Both the position numbers and the translations under genes were made by a program. This document shows positions 40,903 through 50,800 of a stretch of DNA of 64,000 nucleotides, one piece after another (position 1 is the first letter of the stretch; every line of letters begins with the position of its first letter). Location: contig CAKSKV010000002.1 of NCBI GenBank assembly GCA_934465535.1, positions 1 through 64,000 of the forward strand, read 5' to 3'. The notes beneath the pieces are model-generated. The model was not told where the DNA came from, searched no databases, and worked only from the letters and a program-made list of their open reading frames with translations. Source of the stretch: an uncultured Clostridia bacterium (lineage in GTDB: Bacteria; Bacillota; Clostridia; Christensenellales; QALW01).

Positions 40903-41805
40903 CTATTCCACGGTGTCAAAAAGCGACTGCCCGTCCTCCGCACGCATCATGCCGGTAAGCGGTTCGCAGCCGAATTTGCGGCATTGCAGCGGACATTTGC
41001 ACAAAAACAGATACACTACCGGCAATCCGCAGCCGCACATTGTTTCAAAATTGCCCTGACCCTTGGCAATAATAAGGTCTGCGCCGAACACCGCTTCCTT
41101 GGCTTCGGGAGAGAGATATTCAATTTCCGTACCGGCAATGGCCTTACCGCTGCTTACGATGCGGGCATACTCATCCAGCCCCACCTGACGGGCCTCCGTC
41201 ACGGTAACATCATTAAGCACGGGTCCGCCGCGCACCACGGATATAAGCTCCTTATCCGGCCACATTTCCTTTATGCAGCGCAGCAGCAGCTTATCCAGCA
41301 CCACCTCGCCGCAGTTATCGTGCAGCACGGTAATACGGCGGCTGCTTCTTATTCTTTCTGCCGTTTTTTCATACTCTCCCGTGTCACAGTGCAGGGCATT
41401 AAAATCAAACATTATACGGTAAAGCGTCTCCTCGTTTATGTCCTTCACCGTGCCGTTATCGATATAATTGCCCGTCATGGACAGCATAAGAGCCGTAAAC
41501 AGCGGATCGTCGGAAGCCTTTATGCGTTTGTAAAGCTCCTCCTGACGCACAAGCAGCAGCTCATTGAATTTACGCTTTTCCTCAAAAAACAGATCCTCTT
41601 TGGGCATAAAGCTCTTTGCCCGCTCCGTAATTTTATATAATACCAGCGACGGCGAATCCGTAAGGCAGTTTTCCGCCACGGTGCCCGTTACAAGCTGCAT
41701 ATATTCCAGCTGCTGCTGAGCGCTGCCCCCGAACACTGCGGCGGCCTCCTGCTGCTTTTTTACAAGGCAGGTAACACACATGGGATGCATTCTTCTTTTT
41801 GCCAT
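40903..41805 (-). CDS. DUF89/ARMT1-family metal-dependent damage-control phosphatase
   Basis: 300 residues. The N-terminal CVTCLVKKQ cysteine pair, the metal/phosphate motif LHDNCGEVVLDKLL near 164-177, RGGPVLNDVT near 195-204 and AKGQGNFET near 250-258 match the DUF89 family of short prokaryotic type. Family members remove phosphate from damaged or side-product sugar phosphates and cofactors in the cytoplasm. The GGAGGAAAGGAT ribosome site precedes the ATG at 41805. Downstream neighbour thrS is convergent and separated by a strong terminator. The physiological substrate is unknown. Confidence 0.88.
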   Translation of the reverse strand: MAKRRMHPMCVTCLVKKQQEAAAVFGGSAQQQLEYMQLVTGTVAENCLTDSPSLVLYKITERAKSFMPKEDLFFEEKRKFNELLLVRQEELYKRIKASDDPLFTALMLSMTGNYIDNGTVKDINEETLYRIMFDFNALHCDTGEYEKTAERIRSSRRITVLHDNCGEVVLDKLLLRCIKEMWPDKELISVVRGGPVLNDVTVTEARQVGLDEYARIVSSGKAIAGTEIEYLSPEAKEAVFGADLIIAKGQGNFETMCGCGLPVVYLFLCKCPLQCRKFGCEPLTGMMRAEDGQSLFDTVE

Positions 41806-41916
41806 ATATCCTTTCCTCCGTGCGGCGCAGTATCATGCCCGCCGCGTTTTAAGCGCACGCTTGCCGTCTTTGCGCATTTGCAAATCGTATTATGCTTGTA
41901 TCATGCTGTTTGCTTG

Positions 41917-41946
41917 ATGCTTTTACGGCTTATGCTTTTACGGCTT
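41917..41946. repeat. Perfect 15-base tandem duplication at the thioesterase stop
   Basis: ATGCTTTTACGGCTT is present twice without gap. The second copy carries the thioesterase stop codon, and the first copy repeats it in the same frame just downstream. Looks like a simple slippage duplication. Confidence 0.8.
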
Positions 41947-42657
41947 TTTTATGCCCGCCCGCGCCGTAAAGCATTCGCAGCCGTCGCTGCGCACTCCCCA
42001 TACCGTGGCCGAGGCGCATTCCCGGCAGGAATACACCTGCGCACAGTCTCCCGAAGCAAGCTCATGCTCATAGCATATTGCAAAATCCTCTATGGTTTCC
42101 CCCGGCGCAAGCGCGTCCTGAACGGCATCCGCATAGCGCGCATTGTTCATATGTCCGTTATGATCAAGCCGGCTGGGCAAAGCGCGCAGTTCTCCGGCCT
42201 TTTCCCCGTTTTCGGGGCTTCGCAGCCTCGGCGCGGACGGCATATCCGCACTGTCGCGCCCCTGTCCGGGATAGACTATGCCCGGCTCTCTGAGCAGCCT
42301 GCGCGAGGCCAAATCTATCACACACCATTTGCTGCTGCCGCGCACCAGCACCTCGCCCTGCGGCGATGTTATAAGATAATAGCGGTCAAAATCCAGCCTG
42401 CCCTGCCTTGGCCATGTACTTACCGTTACCCGGCTTCCGAAAGCCGGCATTTTATCGATATGATAGCACACGCGCATAAGCACCCACGCCTTGCCCGCCG
42501 CTTTCATGTCCTCATAGCCGCTGCCCAAAATATCCGCATGCCGCCCCGCAGCATCCTGAAACAGCTCCAGCACGCTTGCCGGACGCAGATTGTCGCATAT
42601 ATCAAAGCACCCCGCAGGCAAATAAAGCTCCTGACTGTAAAGCATTATATCTTCCAT
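41938..42657 (-). CDS. Acyl-ACP thioesterase
   Basis: 239 residues, FatA/FatB-like double hot-dog (PF01643). The first hot-dog holds LELFQDAAGRHAD near 29-41; the catalytic Asn/His region is SRLDHNGHMNNARYAD near 161-176. The protein releases free fatty acids from acyl carrier protein in the cytoplasm, setting chain length. The ribosome site AGGAGG precedes the ATG at 42657; an internal ATG four codons later is possible. It lies between the DUF89 and ABC-F genes on the same strand. The final residues sit on a 15-base tandem duplication. Confidence 0.9.
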   Translation of the reverse strand: MEDIMLYSQELYLPAGCFDICDNLRPASVLELFQDAAGRHADILGSGYEDMKAAGKAWVLMRVCYHIDKMPAFGSRVTVSTWPRQGRLDFDRYYLITSPQGEVLVRGSSKWCVIDLASRRLLREPGIVYPGQGRDSADMPSAPRLRSPENGEKAGELRALPSRLDHNGHMNNARYADAVQDALAPGETIEDFAICYEHELASGDCAQVYSCRECASATVWGVRSDGCECFTARAGIKKP

Positions 42658-42777
42658 ATGTCCTCCTTATTATGCTGCCACTTCCCGGCGCCGCCGTACC
42701 CGCCGCCCTCTTTCCTTTTTGCAGCCGGCGACCTCCGCCGCCCGGACGCTTTTCGCTTTTACCCTTCGCGGCTTTTA

Positions 42778-44331
42778 TCATATAACCTTCAGCGTATATT
42801 CCTCAAGGTTTACCACCCGCGTTATAAAGGAGGAATAGAACTCCGGCTCATGCGATACCAGCAGCACCGTTCCGCGATACTCCGAAAGCGCGCGCGTAAG
42901 CTCCGCCTTGGCATCCACATCCAAGTGATTGGTGGGCTCGTCCAGCACAAGAAAATTGCATTCCCGGTTCATAAGCCTGCACAGGCGCACCCGCGCCCTT
43001 TCGCCGCCGGAAAGCACGCGCACCTGTGAGGTGATGTGCTCCTTCGTAAGCCCCATACGCGCAAGCGCCGCCCGTGCCTGAGCATTTGTAAAATTGGGAA
43101 AGCAGCTCATAATGTTCTCAAGCGCCGTTTCCTCTCCGCCCTCGTCCTCCTGCTCAAAATAGCCGATGCTTAAAAAGTCGCCCAGCTCCACAGTGCCGCC
43201 CAAAGCGGGAATAAGCCCAAGCAGTGTTTTCATAAGGGTGGTCTTGCCCAGTCCGTTAACGCCGCGCACCGCCACCTTTTCCCCCCGAAGCAGCAGGAAA
43301 TCCATAGGCCGGTTGAGCGGCTCATTATAGCCTATAACAAGGGATTCCGCCCTTATTACCTCCCTTGAAGGAGTTCTTGCCTCCATGAAGGAAAACGAAG
43401 GCTTCGGGCGCTCCCGTTCCTTTGTAACTATCTCCATTTTGTCCAGCTGCTTCTGCCTTGAACGCGCAAGGGTGGCCGTAGCTGCCCGCGCCTTGTTTCT
43501 TGCAATAAAATCCTCCAGCCTTTCAATCTCCTTCTGCTGGCGTTCAAAGGCCTGCTGATTCTGCCTGCGCCGCAGCTCATGCGCTGCAAGAAAATCCTTA
43601 TATGAGCCCGTATACCGCGTTAAAACGGCATTTTCAACATGATACACAACATTGACTACATCCTGCAAAAACTTTTCGTCATGCGAAACCAGTATAAAAG
43701 CATTCTCATACTGCTGCAAAAAGCGCGTCAGAAAGGCTATATGCCCTTCATCCAAAAAATTGGTTGGCTCATCCAGTATCAATATCATCGGGTTGCGCAG
43801 CAGCAGCTTTGCCAGCAGCACCTTTGCCCGCTGTCCTCCGCTGAGCATGGATACATCCCTATCCATGCCTATATCCAATAGCCCCAGTCCGCTTGCCACC
43901 TCGTCGATACGGGTGTCTATTGTATAATATCCCCCGTGCTCCAGCCGGTCGCCAAGCTCTGCCGCCTCCGCCATCATAGCCTCCGCCCGCTCCGGGTCTG
44001 CCGTTGCCATGGCATCATAGAGCGCCAGCATTTCGCCCTCCAGCTTTGCCATCTCGTCAAACGCCTCACGCAGGCACTCCCTTACCGTTTTTCCCTTTGT
44101 AAGGGTGGATGCCTGATCCAGATACCCCACCGTCACGCGGGAGCACCATTCAATCTTCCCCTCGTCCGGCGTCAGTCTGCCCGCTATTATGTTAAGAAAA
44201 GTGCTTTTTCCCTCTCCGTTTGCCCCGACAAGGCCTACATGCTCTCCCGCCAAAAGCCGAAAGGATACATTATCAAGCAGCTGCCTTGCACCGTAGCCGT
44301 GAGTGCAGCCCGTAACCGTTAAAATGCTCAT
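42778..44331 (-). CDS. ABC-F family ATPase
   Basis: 517 residues, two ABC ATPase modules without membrane domain. Walker A: GANGEGKST near 37 and GVNGLGKTT near 350; signatures LSGGQRAK near 167 and LSGGERAR near 441; Walker B/catalytic Glu: LILDEPTNFLD and LVLDEPTNHLD. The linker between modules (~240-315) is charged and helical as in ribosome-binding ABC-F proteins. Such proteins enter the ribosomal E site and modulate translation or protect against antibiotics; this one resembles the general YkpA/YbiT type rather than a named resistance factor. No convincing ribosome site is visible directly before the ATG. Confidence 0.9.
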   Translation of the reverse strand: MSILTVTGCTHGYGARQLLDNVSFRLLAGEHVGLVGANGEGKSTFLNIIAGRLTPDEGKIEWCSRVTVGYLDQASTLTKGKTVRECLREAFDEMAKLEGEMLALYDAMATADPERAEAMMAEAAELGDRLEHGGYYTIDTRIDEVASGLGLLDIGMDRDVSMLSGGQRAKVLLAKLLLRNPMILILDEPTNFLDEGHIAFLTRFLQQYENAFILVSHDEKFLQDVVNVVYHVENAVLTRYTGSYKDFLAAHELRRRQNQQAFERQQKEIERLEDFIARNKARAATATLARSRQKQLDKMEIVTKERERPKPSFSFMEARTPSREVIRAESLVIGYNEPLNRPMDFLLLRGEKVAVRGVNGLGKTTLMKTLLGLIPALGGTVELGDFLSIGYFEQEDEGGEETALENIMSCFPNFTNAQARAALARMGLTKEHITSQVRVLSGGERARVRLCRLMNRECNFLVLDEPTNHLDVDAKAELTRALSEYRGTVLLVSHEPEFYSSFITRVVNLEEYTLKVI

Positions 44332-44403
44332 ATTTCTGTTTTCACGCAGCCACTGCGGCCGCCGTTCCTCCGTATTGTATAAATGATATAATTATCAGCC
44401 GTC

Positions 44404-45060
44404 TTACTCCCCGCGCGGGCCCGAGCGCAGCAGCTCCTCCAGCTCCTTGGGCGTATGCGCAAGCATGCACGCTCCGTGCTCCTTAAGCTCCTCTTTGCTC
44501 CCGCAGCCCCAAAGCACCCCTATACAGGGAATTCCGTTTGCCCTGGCCGCGTCTGCGTCAAAGCAGCGGTCCCCTATGAATACATTCTTTTTTCCGCCCG
44601 AACGCGCCAGCAGCACCGCCAGCCCCTGCGCCTTGTCGTCATATTTTCCGTCCATGGTAGGGCCCAGTACATCGCAGAAGAATTTATCTATCTTAAAGTG
44701 CTCCAGCACTATCCGTGCAAATTTTTCCGGCTTTCCGGTGCACAGCACCATGCGCAGCCCCTGCATGCAAAGCCGCTCCAGCATATCATATATTCCGTCG
44801 TAAAGGGAGTTTTCGAATATCCCTCGCACCGAGAAATACTCACGGTACAGCCCCAATAGGCGCGTGCTCTCCGCCTCGTCCACATTAAGCAGCTTCATAA
44901 ACTGCTCCCGTAACGGCGGACCTACGCAGGAGCGCAGCTGCGCCTGAGTAAGCGGCGGATATCCCCCCTTTTCCAATGCGTATTTCACCGAATTAACTAT
45001 TCCCGGCACGGAATCCGTAAGAGTGCCGTCCAGATCAAAAAAAGCCGTATCGTAAAACAT
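44404..45060 (-). CDS. HAD hydrolase, phosphoglycolate-phosphatase/5'-nucleotidase type
   Basis: 218 residues from the ATG at 45060, with GGAGGAATAAT directly before it. Motif I FFDLDGTLTDS near 7-17, helical cap of type I, motif II LCTGKP near 112, motif III/IV with FIGDRCFDADAARANG near 172-187. Family members dephosphorylate phosphoglycolate, pyrophosphate or nucleotides; I cannot choose. It precedes the ABC-F gene by 72 bases on the same strand and is divergent from the zinc-ribbon gene. An upstream extension of this frame exists but overlaps that gene and looks non-coding. Confidence 0.88.
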   Translation of the reverse strand: MFYDTAFFDLDGTLTDSVPGIVNSVKYALEKGGYPPLTQAQLRSCVGPPLREQFMKLLNVDEAESTRLLGLYREYFSVRGIFENSLYDGIYDMLERLCMQGLRMVLCTGKPEKFARIVLEHFKIDKFFCDVLGPTMDGKYDDKAQGLAVLLARSGGKKNVFIGDRCFDADAARANGIPCIGVLWGCGSKEELKEHGACMLAHTPKELEELLRSGPRGE

Positions 45061-45155
45061 ATTATTCCTCCTGCCCGCACCCGGCAAGCATTTTATTATA
45101 ACACAAAGCCCATTGCCGGACAATCGTTTCCGCGCCCGCCGGCTTAAATCCCCTC

Positions 45156-45184
45156 TTGCAAAAACACGCGGCAGGTAATATAAT
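45156..45184 (+). promoter_or_regulatory. Promoter of the zinc-ribbon gene
   Basis: TTGCAA, 17-base spacer, perfect TATAAT; 107 bases before the start codon. Confidence 0.55.
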
Positions 45185-45291
45185 ATAGGTTGGATAGACA
45201 ATTTTCTCCGCGCTGCGCCGCGAACTTTTATTTTTTCGCAGCAGCGCTGAAAGCCGAAAGCAATTCTGTATCCCGAGAGGTAATATAATTT

Positions 45292-45618
45292 ATGAAAACA
45301 TGCCCTTTTTGTTCTGCGGAAAATGTCAGTCAGGCACGCTTTTGCCGTCAGTGCGGTCACGCCTTTGCGCCGCAGATGTCCCGGAGCGCAAATGACGCTT
45401 TTGCTGCCGCAGAAAACCGCCGTATGTGGCAAAGCGGCTCCTCCTGCGGCGCCGAAAGCCCCGAAGCACCTCAAACGCCCTCCGGCTCGCCGACTCCGCA
45501 GGCACCTGCGCTTTTTCTGCGCTCCCCCGCCGTGCGTCAGTTCCGCTACGGCATAGCCTGGGCAATTGCAGGCGGACTGCTTGTGCTGCTCTGCGCCGCC
45601 GCCCTGCTGCTTAACTGA
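45292..45618 (+). CDS. Zinc-ribbon membrane protein
   Basis: 108 residues. An N-terminal zinc ribbon (CPFC at 4-7, CRQC at 18-21) is joined by a Ser/Pro/Ala-rich linker (~30-80) to one C-terminal membrane helix (YGIAWAIAGGLLVLLCAAALLL). This tail-anchored layout is common in Bacillota for small proteins of unknown function. GAGAGG stands 12 bases before the ATG. It is a single-gene unit, ending at the terminator 45685-45712. Function is not known. Confidence 0.8.
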   Translation: MKTCPFCSAENVSQARFCRQCGHAFAPQMSRSANDAFAAAENRRMWQSGSSCGAESPEAPQTPSGSPTPQAPALFLRSPAVRQFRYGIAWAIAGGLLVLLCAAALLLN

Positions 45619-45684
45619 GCATCTTTTTTGCGCGGGCAATTTTGCTCTGCGCCGCTTACGCCCGCCGGGTACTGAAAGTTTATG

Positions 45685-45712
45685 AAAAACGCGTATTTTG
45701 CGCGTTTTTTGT
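45685..45712 (+). terminator. Rho-independent terminator after the zinc-ribbon gene
   Basis: AAAACGCG and CGCGTTTT pair across a short loop, followed by TTTTGTGTTTTT. Confidence 0.8.
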
Positions 45713-45730
45713 GTTTTTAACGGTTTTTTC

Positions 45731-45759
45731 TTGTTTTTTCCCGTTTTGTTATGTATAAT
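45731..45759 (+). promoter_or_regulatory. Promoter of the E2-like gene
   Basis: TTGTTT, 17-base spacer, perfect TATAAT; 44 bases before the start codon. Confidence 0.55.
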
Positions 45760-45802
45760 AATATTGCAATTATTTATTCTGTTTTATTTAAGAGGTATTT
45801 AT

Positions 45803-46633
45803 ATGAAAAGAAAAGATGGCACGCGCTATCGCGGGGCGGATATGCTCTATACGATAGTGCCGTTTATTATGGTAAAGCGCAGCGATGCCTGCAACGCCCT
45901 CACGGTGCATCTCCCCTATAACAGCATGCACGACTACATAGCCGCAAAGCGCGCTCAGGGCGTAAATTTAAGCTACATGACCCTTTTTATCGCCGCTTAT
46001 GTGCGCACCGTGGCAAAGTATCCCGCGCTTAACCGTTTTATAGTGAACAAGCGCATATACTCCCGCAATTCTCTTACCGTGGCTATGGTGGTGCAGCGCG
46101 CCGACGGCGCCGAGGGCACCATGAGCAAGCTGGATTTTGAGCTTACCGACACCGTATTTGATGTAAACCGCAAAATAATGGAGTTTGTAAACGGCAACCG
46201 CGAGGAGGATACCAACGATACCGACGGCCTTATGCGCCGCCTGACCGGCCTTATGTGGCTTATGCCCTTTGCCATCGGCCTGCTGAAATGGGCGGATAAG
46301 CACGGGCTGCTGCCCAAAGCCGTGCTTAAAGCAAGCCCCTTCCACGCCAGCATGGTAATAAGCAACCTTGCCAGCATCCGCACAAACCATATATATCATC
46401 ATATATACGATTTCGGAACCATCAGCCAAATAATCACCATGGGCAACCTTGAATATGTAACAAAGGAGCGCGGCGGAGAAACGGTTAGCGAAAAGCAGCT
46501 TCCCCTCGGCATAGTCTGCGATGAACGCATAGCCTCCGGCTACTACTATTCCAAATGCTTCCGCGAGATACAGTCGCTGCTGAATCACCCCGAGCGTCTG
46601 GAGCTGCCTCCGGTATCCGTGGTTACCGACTGA
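45803..46633 (+). CDS. E2/CAT-fold acyltransferase-like protein lacking the catalytic histidine
   Basis: 276 residues from the ATG at 45803 (AGAGG upstream). The fold matches the catalytic domain of 2-oxo acid dehydrogenase E2 and chloramphenicol acetyltransferase: LSYMTLFIAAYVRTVAKYPALNRF near 56-79 and FHASMVISNLASI near 180-192. There is no lipoyl or E1/E3-binding domain. At the usual DHxxxDG motif this protein has DERIASG (240-246): Glu replaces the catalytic His and Ser the Asp. So classical acyl transfer is unlikely as drawn; it may be a pseudoenzyme or use other residues. No E1 or E3 gene is nearby. It is a single-gene unit. Confidence 0.78.
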   Translation: MKRKDGTRYRGADMLYTIVPFIMVKRSDACNALTVHLPYNSMHDYIAAKRAQGVNLSYMTLFIAAYVRTVAKYPALNRFIVNKRIYSRNSLTVAMVVQRADGAEGTMSKLDFELTDTVFDVNRKIMEFVNGNREEDTNDTDGLMRRLTGLMWLMPFAIGLLKWADKHGLLPKAVLKASPFHASMVISNLASIRTNHIYHHIYDFGTISQIITMGNLEYVTKERGGETVSEKQLPLGIVCDERIASGYYYSKCFREIQSLLNHPERLELPPVSVVTD

Positions 46634-46728
46634 GTCCGGGTTTCAGCATATCCTTACGCCGTTTTTTTCGTGAAAACGGGCAGATATTGCGTCAAAAATG
46701 TAAATTCGAAAAAAACTTAATTTTACCG

Positions 46729-46757
46729 TTGTATTTCTGTACATTTTGTAGTATTAT
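46729..46757 (+). promoter_or_regulatory. Promoter of the alpha/beta hydrolase gene
   Basis: TTGTAT, 17-base spacer, TATTAT; 60 bases before the start codon. Confidence 0.5.
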
Positions 46758-46816
46758 ATATTAAAGTACAGCCTTAAGGCACACATAAATAAATTTATCA
46801 TTAGCGAGGTAGCAGC

Positions 46817-47665
46817 ATGGCAGGAAATAAACAGGAACTGATCATGGATGAGGACTTCGGTCAGTATATAGATGTTGACGGCGTCAATGTCCACTATTAT
46901 GAAGAAGGCTACGGCACTCCGGTAATATTCATACACGGTATAGGGCAGTCGATGTATACCTTCCGCAATAACCTGAAGGATTTTTCCGCCTGCTTCCGCG
47001 TTATTGCTCTTGATCTTCTCGGTCACGGCTCCACCGACGGCAATGACAGCGATCTTCTCATTGAGGATTACAGCGAGTTTCTCCTTTCCTTTATGAACGC
47101 GCTCAATATTGACAAGGCGCACTTCTTCGCCTTCTCCAGCGGCGCCATAATCGCTATGGACTTTGCTTTGGCCTTCCCGGAAAGAGTTAAAAAGCTGCTG
47201 CTTATAACTCCGGGCGGCGTGGGCGATGCCTACCCGGCGGTCATCCGCAATGCGGGCAAGCCCGTAATAAGCGATTTTGAATTTACCTTCTTCAATCGCG
47301 GCATGATAGCCAAAACGCTGGACAGCGCATATTTTGACAAAACCATGATAACCGACGAGCTTGTCGACGAATACTTCAGTCAGCTGTCCGACCCCAAAAA
47401 TCTCGATACCGCCATGCAGACCGTTGCACAGTGGGACGATACCGATGTTATGGACAACATGCACGCCCTTAACGATGTATATATCTTCTGGGGCGAATGT
47501 GATCAGTGGCATCCCATGGAGCAGCTTGAGGCCTTTGAGGACGCCATCGAAAATGTCTACTCCGCCACGGTGCGCAACGGCGGGCACATGATCCACGAAG
47601 AAAAATCCCGCGAAATCAACCGTAAGGGCATTGAGCTGCTGCTTACCGATGATGTAACCGGATAA
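46817..47665 (+). CDS. Alpha/beta hydrolase
   Basis: 282 residues. Oxyanion-hole motif FIHGIG near 38-43, DLLGHGSTDG near 66-75, nucleophile elbow AFSSG (Ser107, with Ala in place of the first Gly), an acid in WGECDQWHP near 230, and a final His in GGHMIHEE near 255. No signal peptide is present, so it acts in the cytoplasm. The fold covers esterases, peroxidases and C-C hydrolases; the substrate cannot be read. GAGGTAG precedes the ATG. It is a single-gene unit, ending at a strong terminator. Confidence 0.87.
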   Translation: MAGNKQELIMDEDFGQYIDVDGVNVHYYEEGYGTPVIFIHGIGQSMYTFRNNLKDFSACFRVIALDLLGHGSTDGNDSDLLIEDYSEFLLSFMNALNIDKAHFFAFSSGAIIAMDFALAFPERVKKLLLITPGGVGDAYPAVIRNAGKPVISDFEFTFFNRGMIAKTLDSAYFDKTMITDELVDEYFSQLSDPKNLDTAMQTVAQWDDTDVMDNMHALNDVYIFWGECDQWHPMEQLEAFEDAIENVYSATVRNGGHMIHEEKSREINRKGIELLLTDDVTG

Positions 47666-47671
47666 AACGCC

Positions 47672-47707
47672 AAACGGACGGCTTCTCTGCCGTCCGTTTT
47701 TTATTTT
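47672..47707 (+). terminator. Rho-independent terminator after the alpha/beta hydrolase
   Basis: AAACGGACGGC pairs with GCCGTCCGTTT across a 6-base loop, then a TTTATTTTAT run. Confidence 0.92.
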
Positions 47708-47810
47708 ATAACATTGCAATAAACCAAACAGGGCGCTCGCGAGGCGCACTTCTTTACAGAGTGTACCTCGTCGGCATCCGTTTTTTTATCTCTCCAAAGC
47801 ACCGAATAAA

Positions 47811-47845
47811 CAAAAAAGAACCCGGAACTTCCGGGCTCTTTTTAT
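47811..47845 (-). terminator. Rho-independent terminator after PFOR
   Basis: CCCGGAA and TTCCGGG with flanking pairs form a hairpin; on the minus strand TTCTTTTTTG follows. Located directly beyond the PFOR stop. Confidence 0.85.
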
Positions 47846-47855
47846 AAATACGCTA

Positions 47856-50800
47856 TTATTTTTCCTCGGCCAGTCTCTTATAGCTTTCAAGACGGGCAGC
47901 CGCGTCGGATTCAGCCTTTTCGAACAGCTTCTCCGCTCTGTCGGGGAACATCTTTGCAAGAGTTGCATAGCGGTTCTCGCCCATGATAAATTCGCGGTAG
48001 CTTGCCGTAGGCTCCTTGGAATCCAGCGTGAAGGGGTTCTTGCCCTCGTGCGCCAGCTCCGGATTGAAACGGTACAGCGGCCAGTAGCCTGCCGCAACCG
48101 CCTTCTTGATCTCCTCCTGTGCAAAGCCCATGTTGATACCGTGGTTAATGCAGGGAGAATAAGCAATGATGAGGGACGGTCCGTGATAAGCCTCGGCCTC
48201 GTTCATGGCCTTAAGCAGCTGGTTCTGATCTGCGCCCATTGCAACCTGTGCAACATAAACATAGCCGTAGCTCATAGCCATCATGCCCAGATCCTTCTTG
48301 CGGGTCTTCTTTCCGGCAGCGGCAAACTTGGCCACTGAGCCGGTAGGAGTGGACTTGGAGGACTGTCCGCCGGTATTGGAGTAAACCTCGGTATCCAGCA
48401 CCAGCACATTCACATCCTCGCCGCAGGCCAGAACATGATCCAATCCGCCGTAGCCGATATCGTATGCCCAGCCGTCGCCGCCGAATATCCAGATGGATTT
48501 CTTCACCAGCATATCGCTGTTTGCCAGCACTTCGGCGCACAGAGCGTCTGCATCGCAGCCGCAGCCGGCGCACTTTTTGCAGGCGGCAATCAGCTTCTCG
48601 GCAGCAGCCTTGCTTCCGGCTGCATCATCCATGTTGTCCAGCCATTCGCGGCAGGCAGCCTTGCCCTCTTCAAAGGAAGCAAACTTCTCTTCAAGAGCAG
48701 TTACCGTGTCCGCCAGCTTGGCGCGGCGCTGGGTGGTGGCAAGATTCATGCCGTAGCCGAACTCCGCGTTGTCCTCAAACAGGGAGTTTGCCCATGCGGG
48801 TCCGTGGCCCTGCTTATTAACGGTATAGGGGCAGGTAGGCGCGCTTCCGCCGTAGATGGAGGAGCAGCCCGTTGCGTTGGCAATTATCATTCTCTCGCCG
48901 AAGAGCTGCGTTACCAGCTTAACATACGGAGTTTCGCCGCAGCCGGGGCAAGCGCCGGAGAACTCAAAGAGCGGCTGGAGGAACTGGCTTCCCTTAACCG
49001 TCTTTTTATTGATGTTTACCTCAGGCGCGGGCAGCGTAAGCGCATAATTCCAGTTGTCGTTTTCCGCAGTCTCTATGGTCTTTGCGGGAACCATGGTAAG
49101 CGCCTTTTCCTTGGCGGGGCACACCTCTGCGCAGTTTCCGCAGCCGGTGCAGTCTAACGGAGAAAGCTGGATGCGGAAGTTATATCCGGCATAATCCTTG
49201 CCGATAGCCTTCTTTACCTTGAAGCCTTCCTTAAGCTCGGTGCCCTCCTTTACAAGGAACGGACGGATGCAGGCGTGCGGGCACACCAGCGAGCACTGGT
49301 TGCACTGTATGCACTTATCAACATCCCATGCGGGCAGCTTAACGGCAATGCCGCGCTTTTCAAACTTGGTGGTGCCGGTGGGAACCACGCCGGCGGGGTC
49401 AAACGCGGAAACGGGCAGCTTATTGCCCTCCTGAGCAATGATCGGATGCACAATGGTATCAAAATACTTCGTGCCCGGAACATGCATCATCTCCGCACCC
49501 TCGGTGGTGGTGGCCCAAGACTCCGGATATTTTATTTCCTCCAGTCCGCTTATGGCATTGTCAATTGCGGCGTTGTTCATGTTGACGACCGCATCGCCCT
49601 TCTTGCCGTAGGACTTCTTAACCGCTTCCTTCATATACTTTTCCGCATCATCGTAAGGTATAACGCCGGAAAGCTTGAAGAAGGCCGCCATCATTATCAT
49701 ATTGATGCGTCCGCCAAGGCCGATAGCCTGAGCGATCTTGACAGCGTTTACATTGTAGAACTTTACATGACGCTGCGCCATTATGTTCTTCATATGCGCA
49801 GGCAGCTGCTTGTCCATCTCCTCGGCAGTCCATGCGGAGTTAAGCAGGAATACGCCGCCCTCCTTGATGCTGTCCAGAACATTGTAGCGGGTAACATAGC
49901 TCTGGTTGTGGCAGGCCAGGAAATCCGCAGAGTCGATAAGATACGGGCTCTGGATCGGGGTCTTGCCGAAACGCAGGTGAGAAATGGTGAAGCCGCCGGA
50001 TTTTTTGGAGTCATACTCGAAATATCCCTGTGCGTACATATCGGTATGGTCGCCGATGATCTTTATGGTGTTCTTGTTTGCACCCACGGTGCCGTCCGCG
50101 CCGAGGCCGTAGAACTTGCACTGCACAACTCCTTCCGGAGCGGGATCCACAAAATCGGTAACCTTTATGGATTTGCCGGTTACATCGTCGTCAATGCCCA
50201 CGGTGAAATGATTGATGGGCTCTGCCGCGTCGGCATTGTCGTATATAGCCTTGACCATGCTGGGGGTGAACTCCTTGGAGCCGAGGCCGTAGCGTCCGCC
50301 CAGTACGCGGATGTTCTGCTTGCCGCTGTCGATAAGCGCAGCGCATACATCGGCATAAAGCGGCTCTCCGATGCTTCCGGGCTCCTTGGTGCGGTCAAGC
50401 ACGATAACGGTTTTGCAGCTTTCGGGCAGCAGCTCGGTGAACTTATCCACCGCAAACGGACGATACAGGCGAACCTTTATAAGGCCCAGCTTTGCACCCT
50501 TGGCATTGAGATAATTTACCGTCTGCTCCACGGTGTCGCAGCTGGAACCCATGCACACGATAACCTTGTCTGCATCGGGAGCGCCAACATAGTCAAACAG
50601 ATGATAATGCCGTCCGGTAAGCTCGCCCACCTTGTCCATCATGGTCTGCACTATGCCGGGAGTGGCATTGTAGAACTTGTTTGCCGCCTCGCGGTTCTGG
50701 AAATAAATATCCGGGTTCTGAGCGGTGCCCTGCTGATGCGGATGCTCCGGATTGAGCGCGCGCTCACGGAAGCGCTTTACATCGTCAAAGTCCACAAGCT

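Noticed and set aside
45061..45639. N-terminal extension of the HAD phosphatase frame
   Set aside because: It has no ribosome site, reads as Arg/Gly/Cys-rich junk, and lies antisense to the zinc-ribbon gene, while the ATG at 45060 has a strong GGAGGAA site.
46663..46683. CCGTTTT/AAAACGG hairpin after the E2-like gene
   Set aside because: No T-run follows on the plus strand; too weak to call a terminator.
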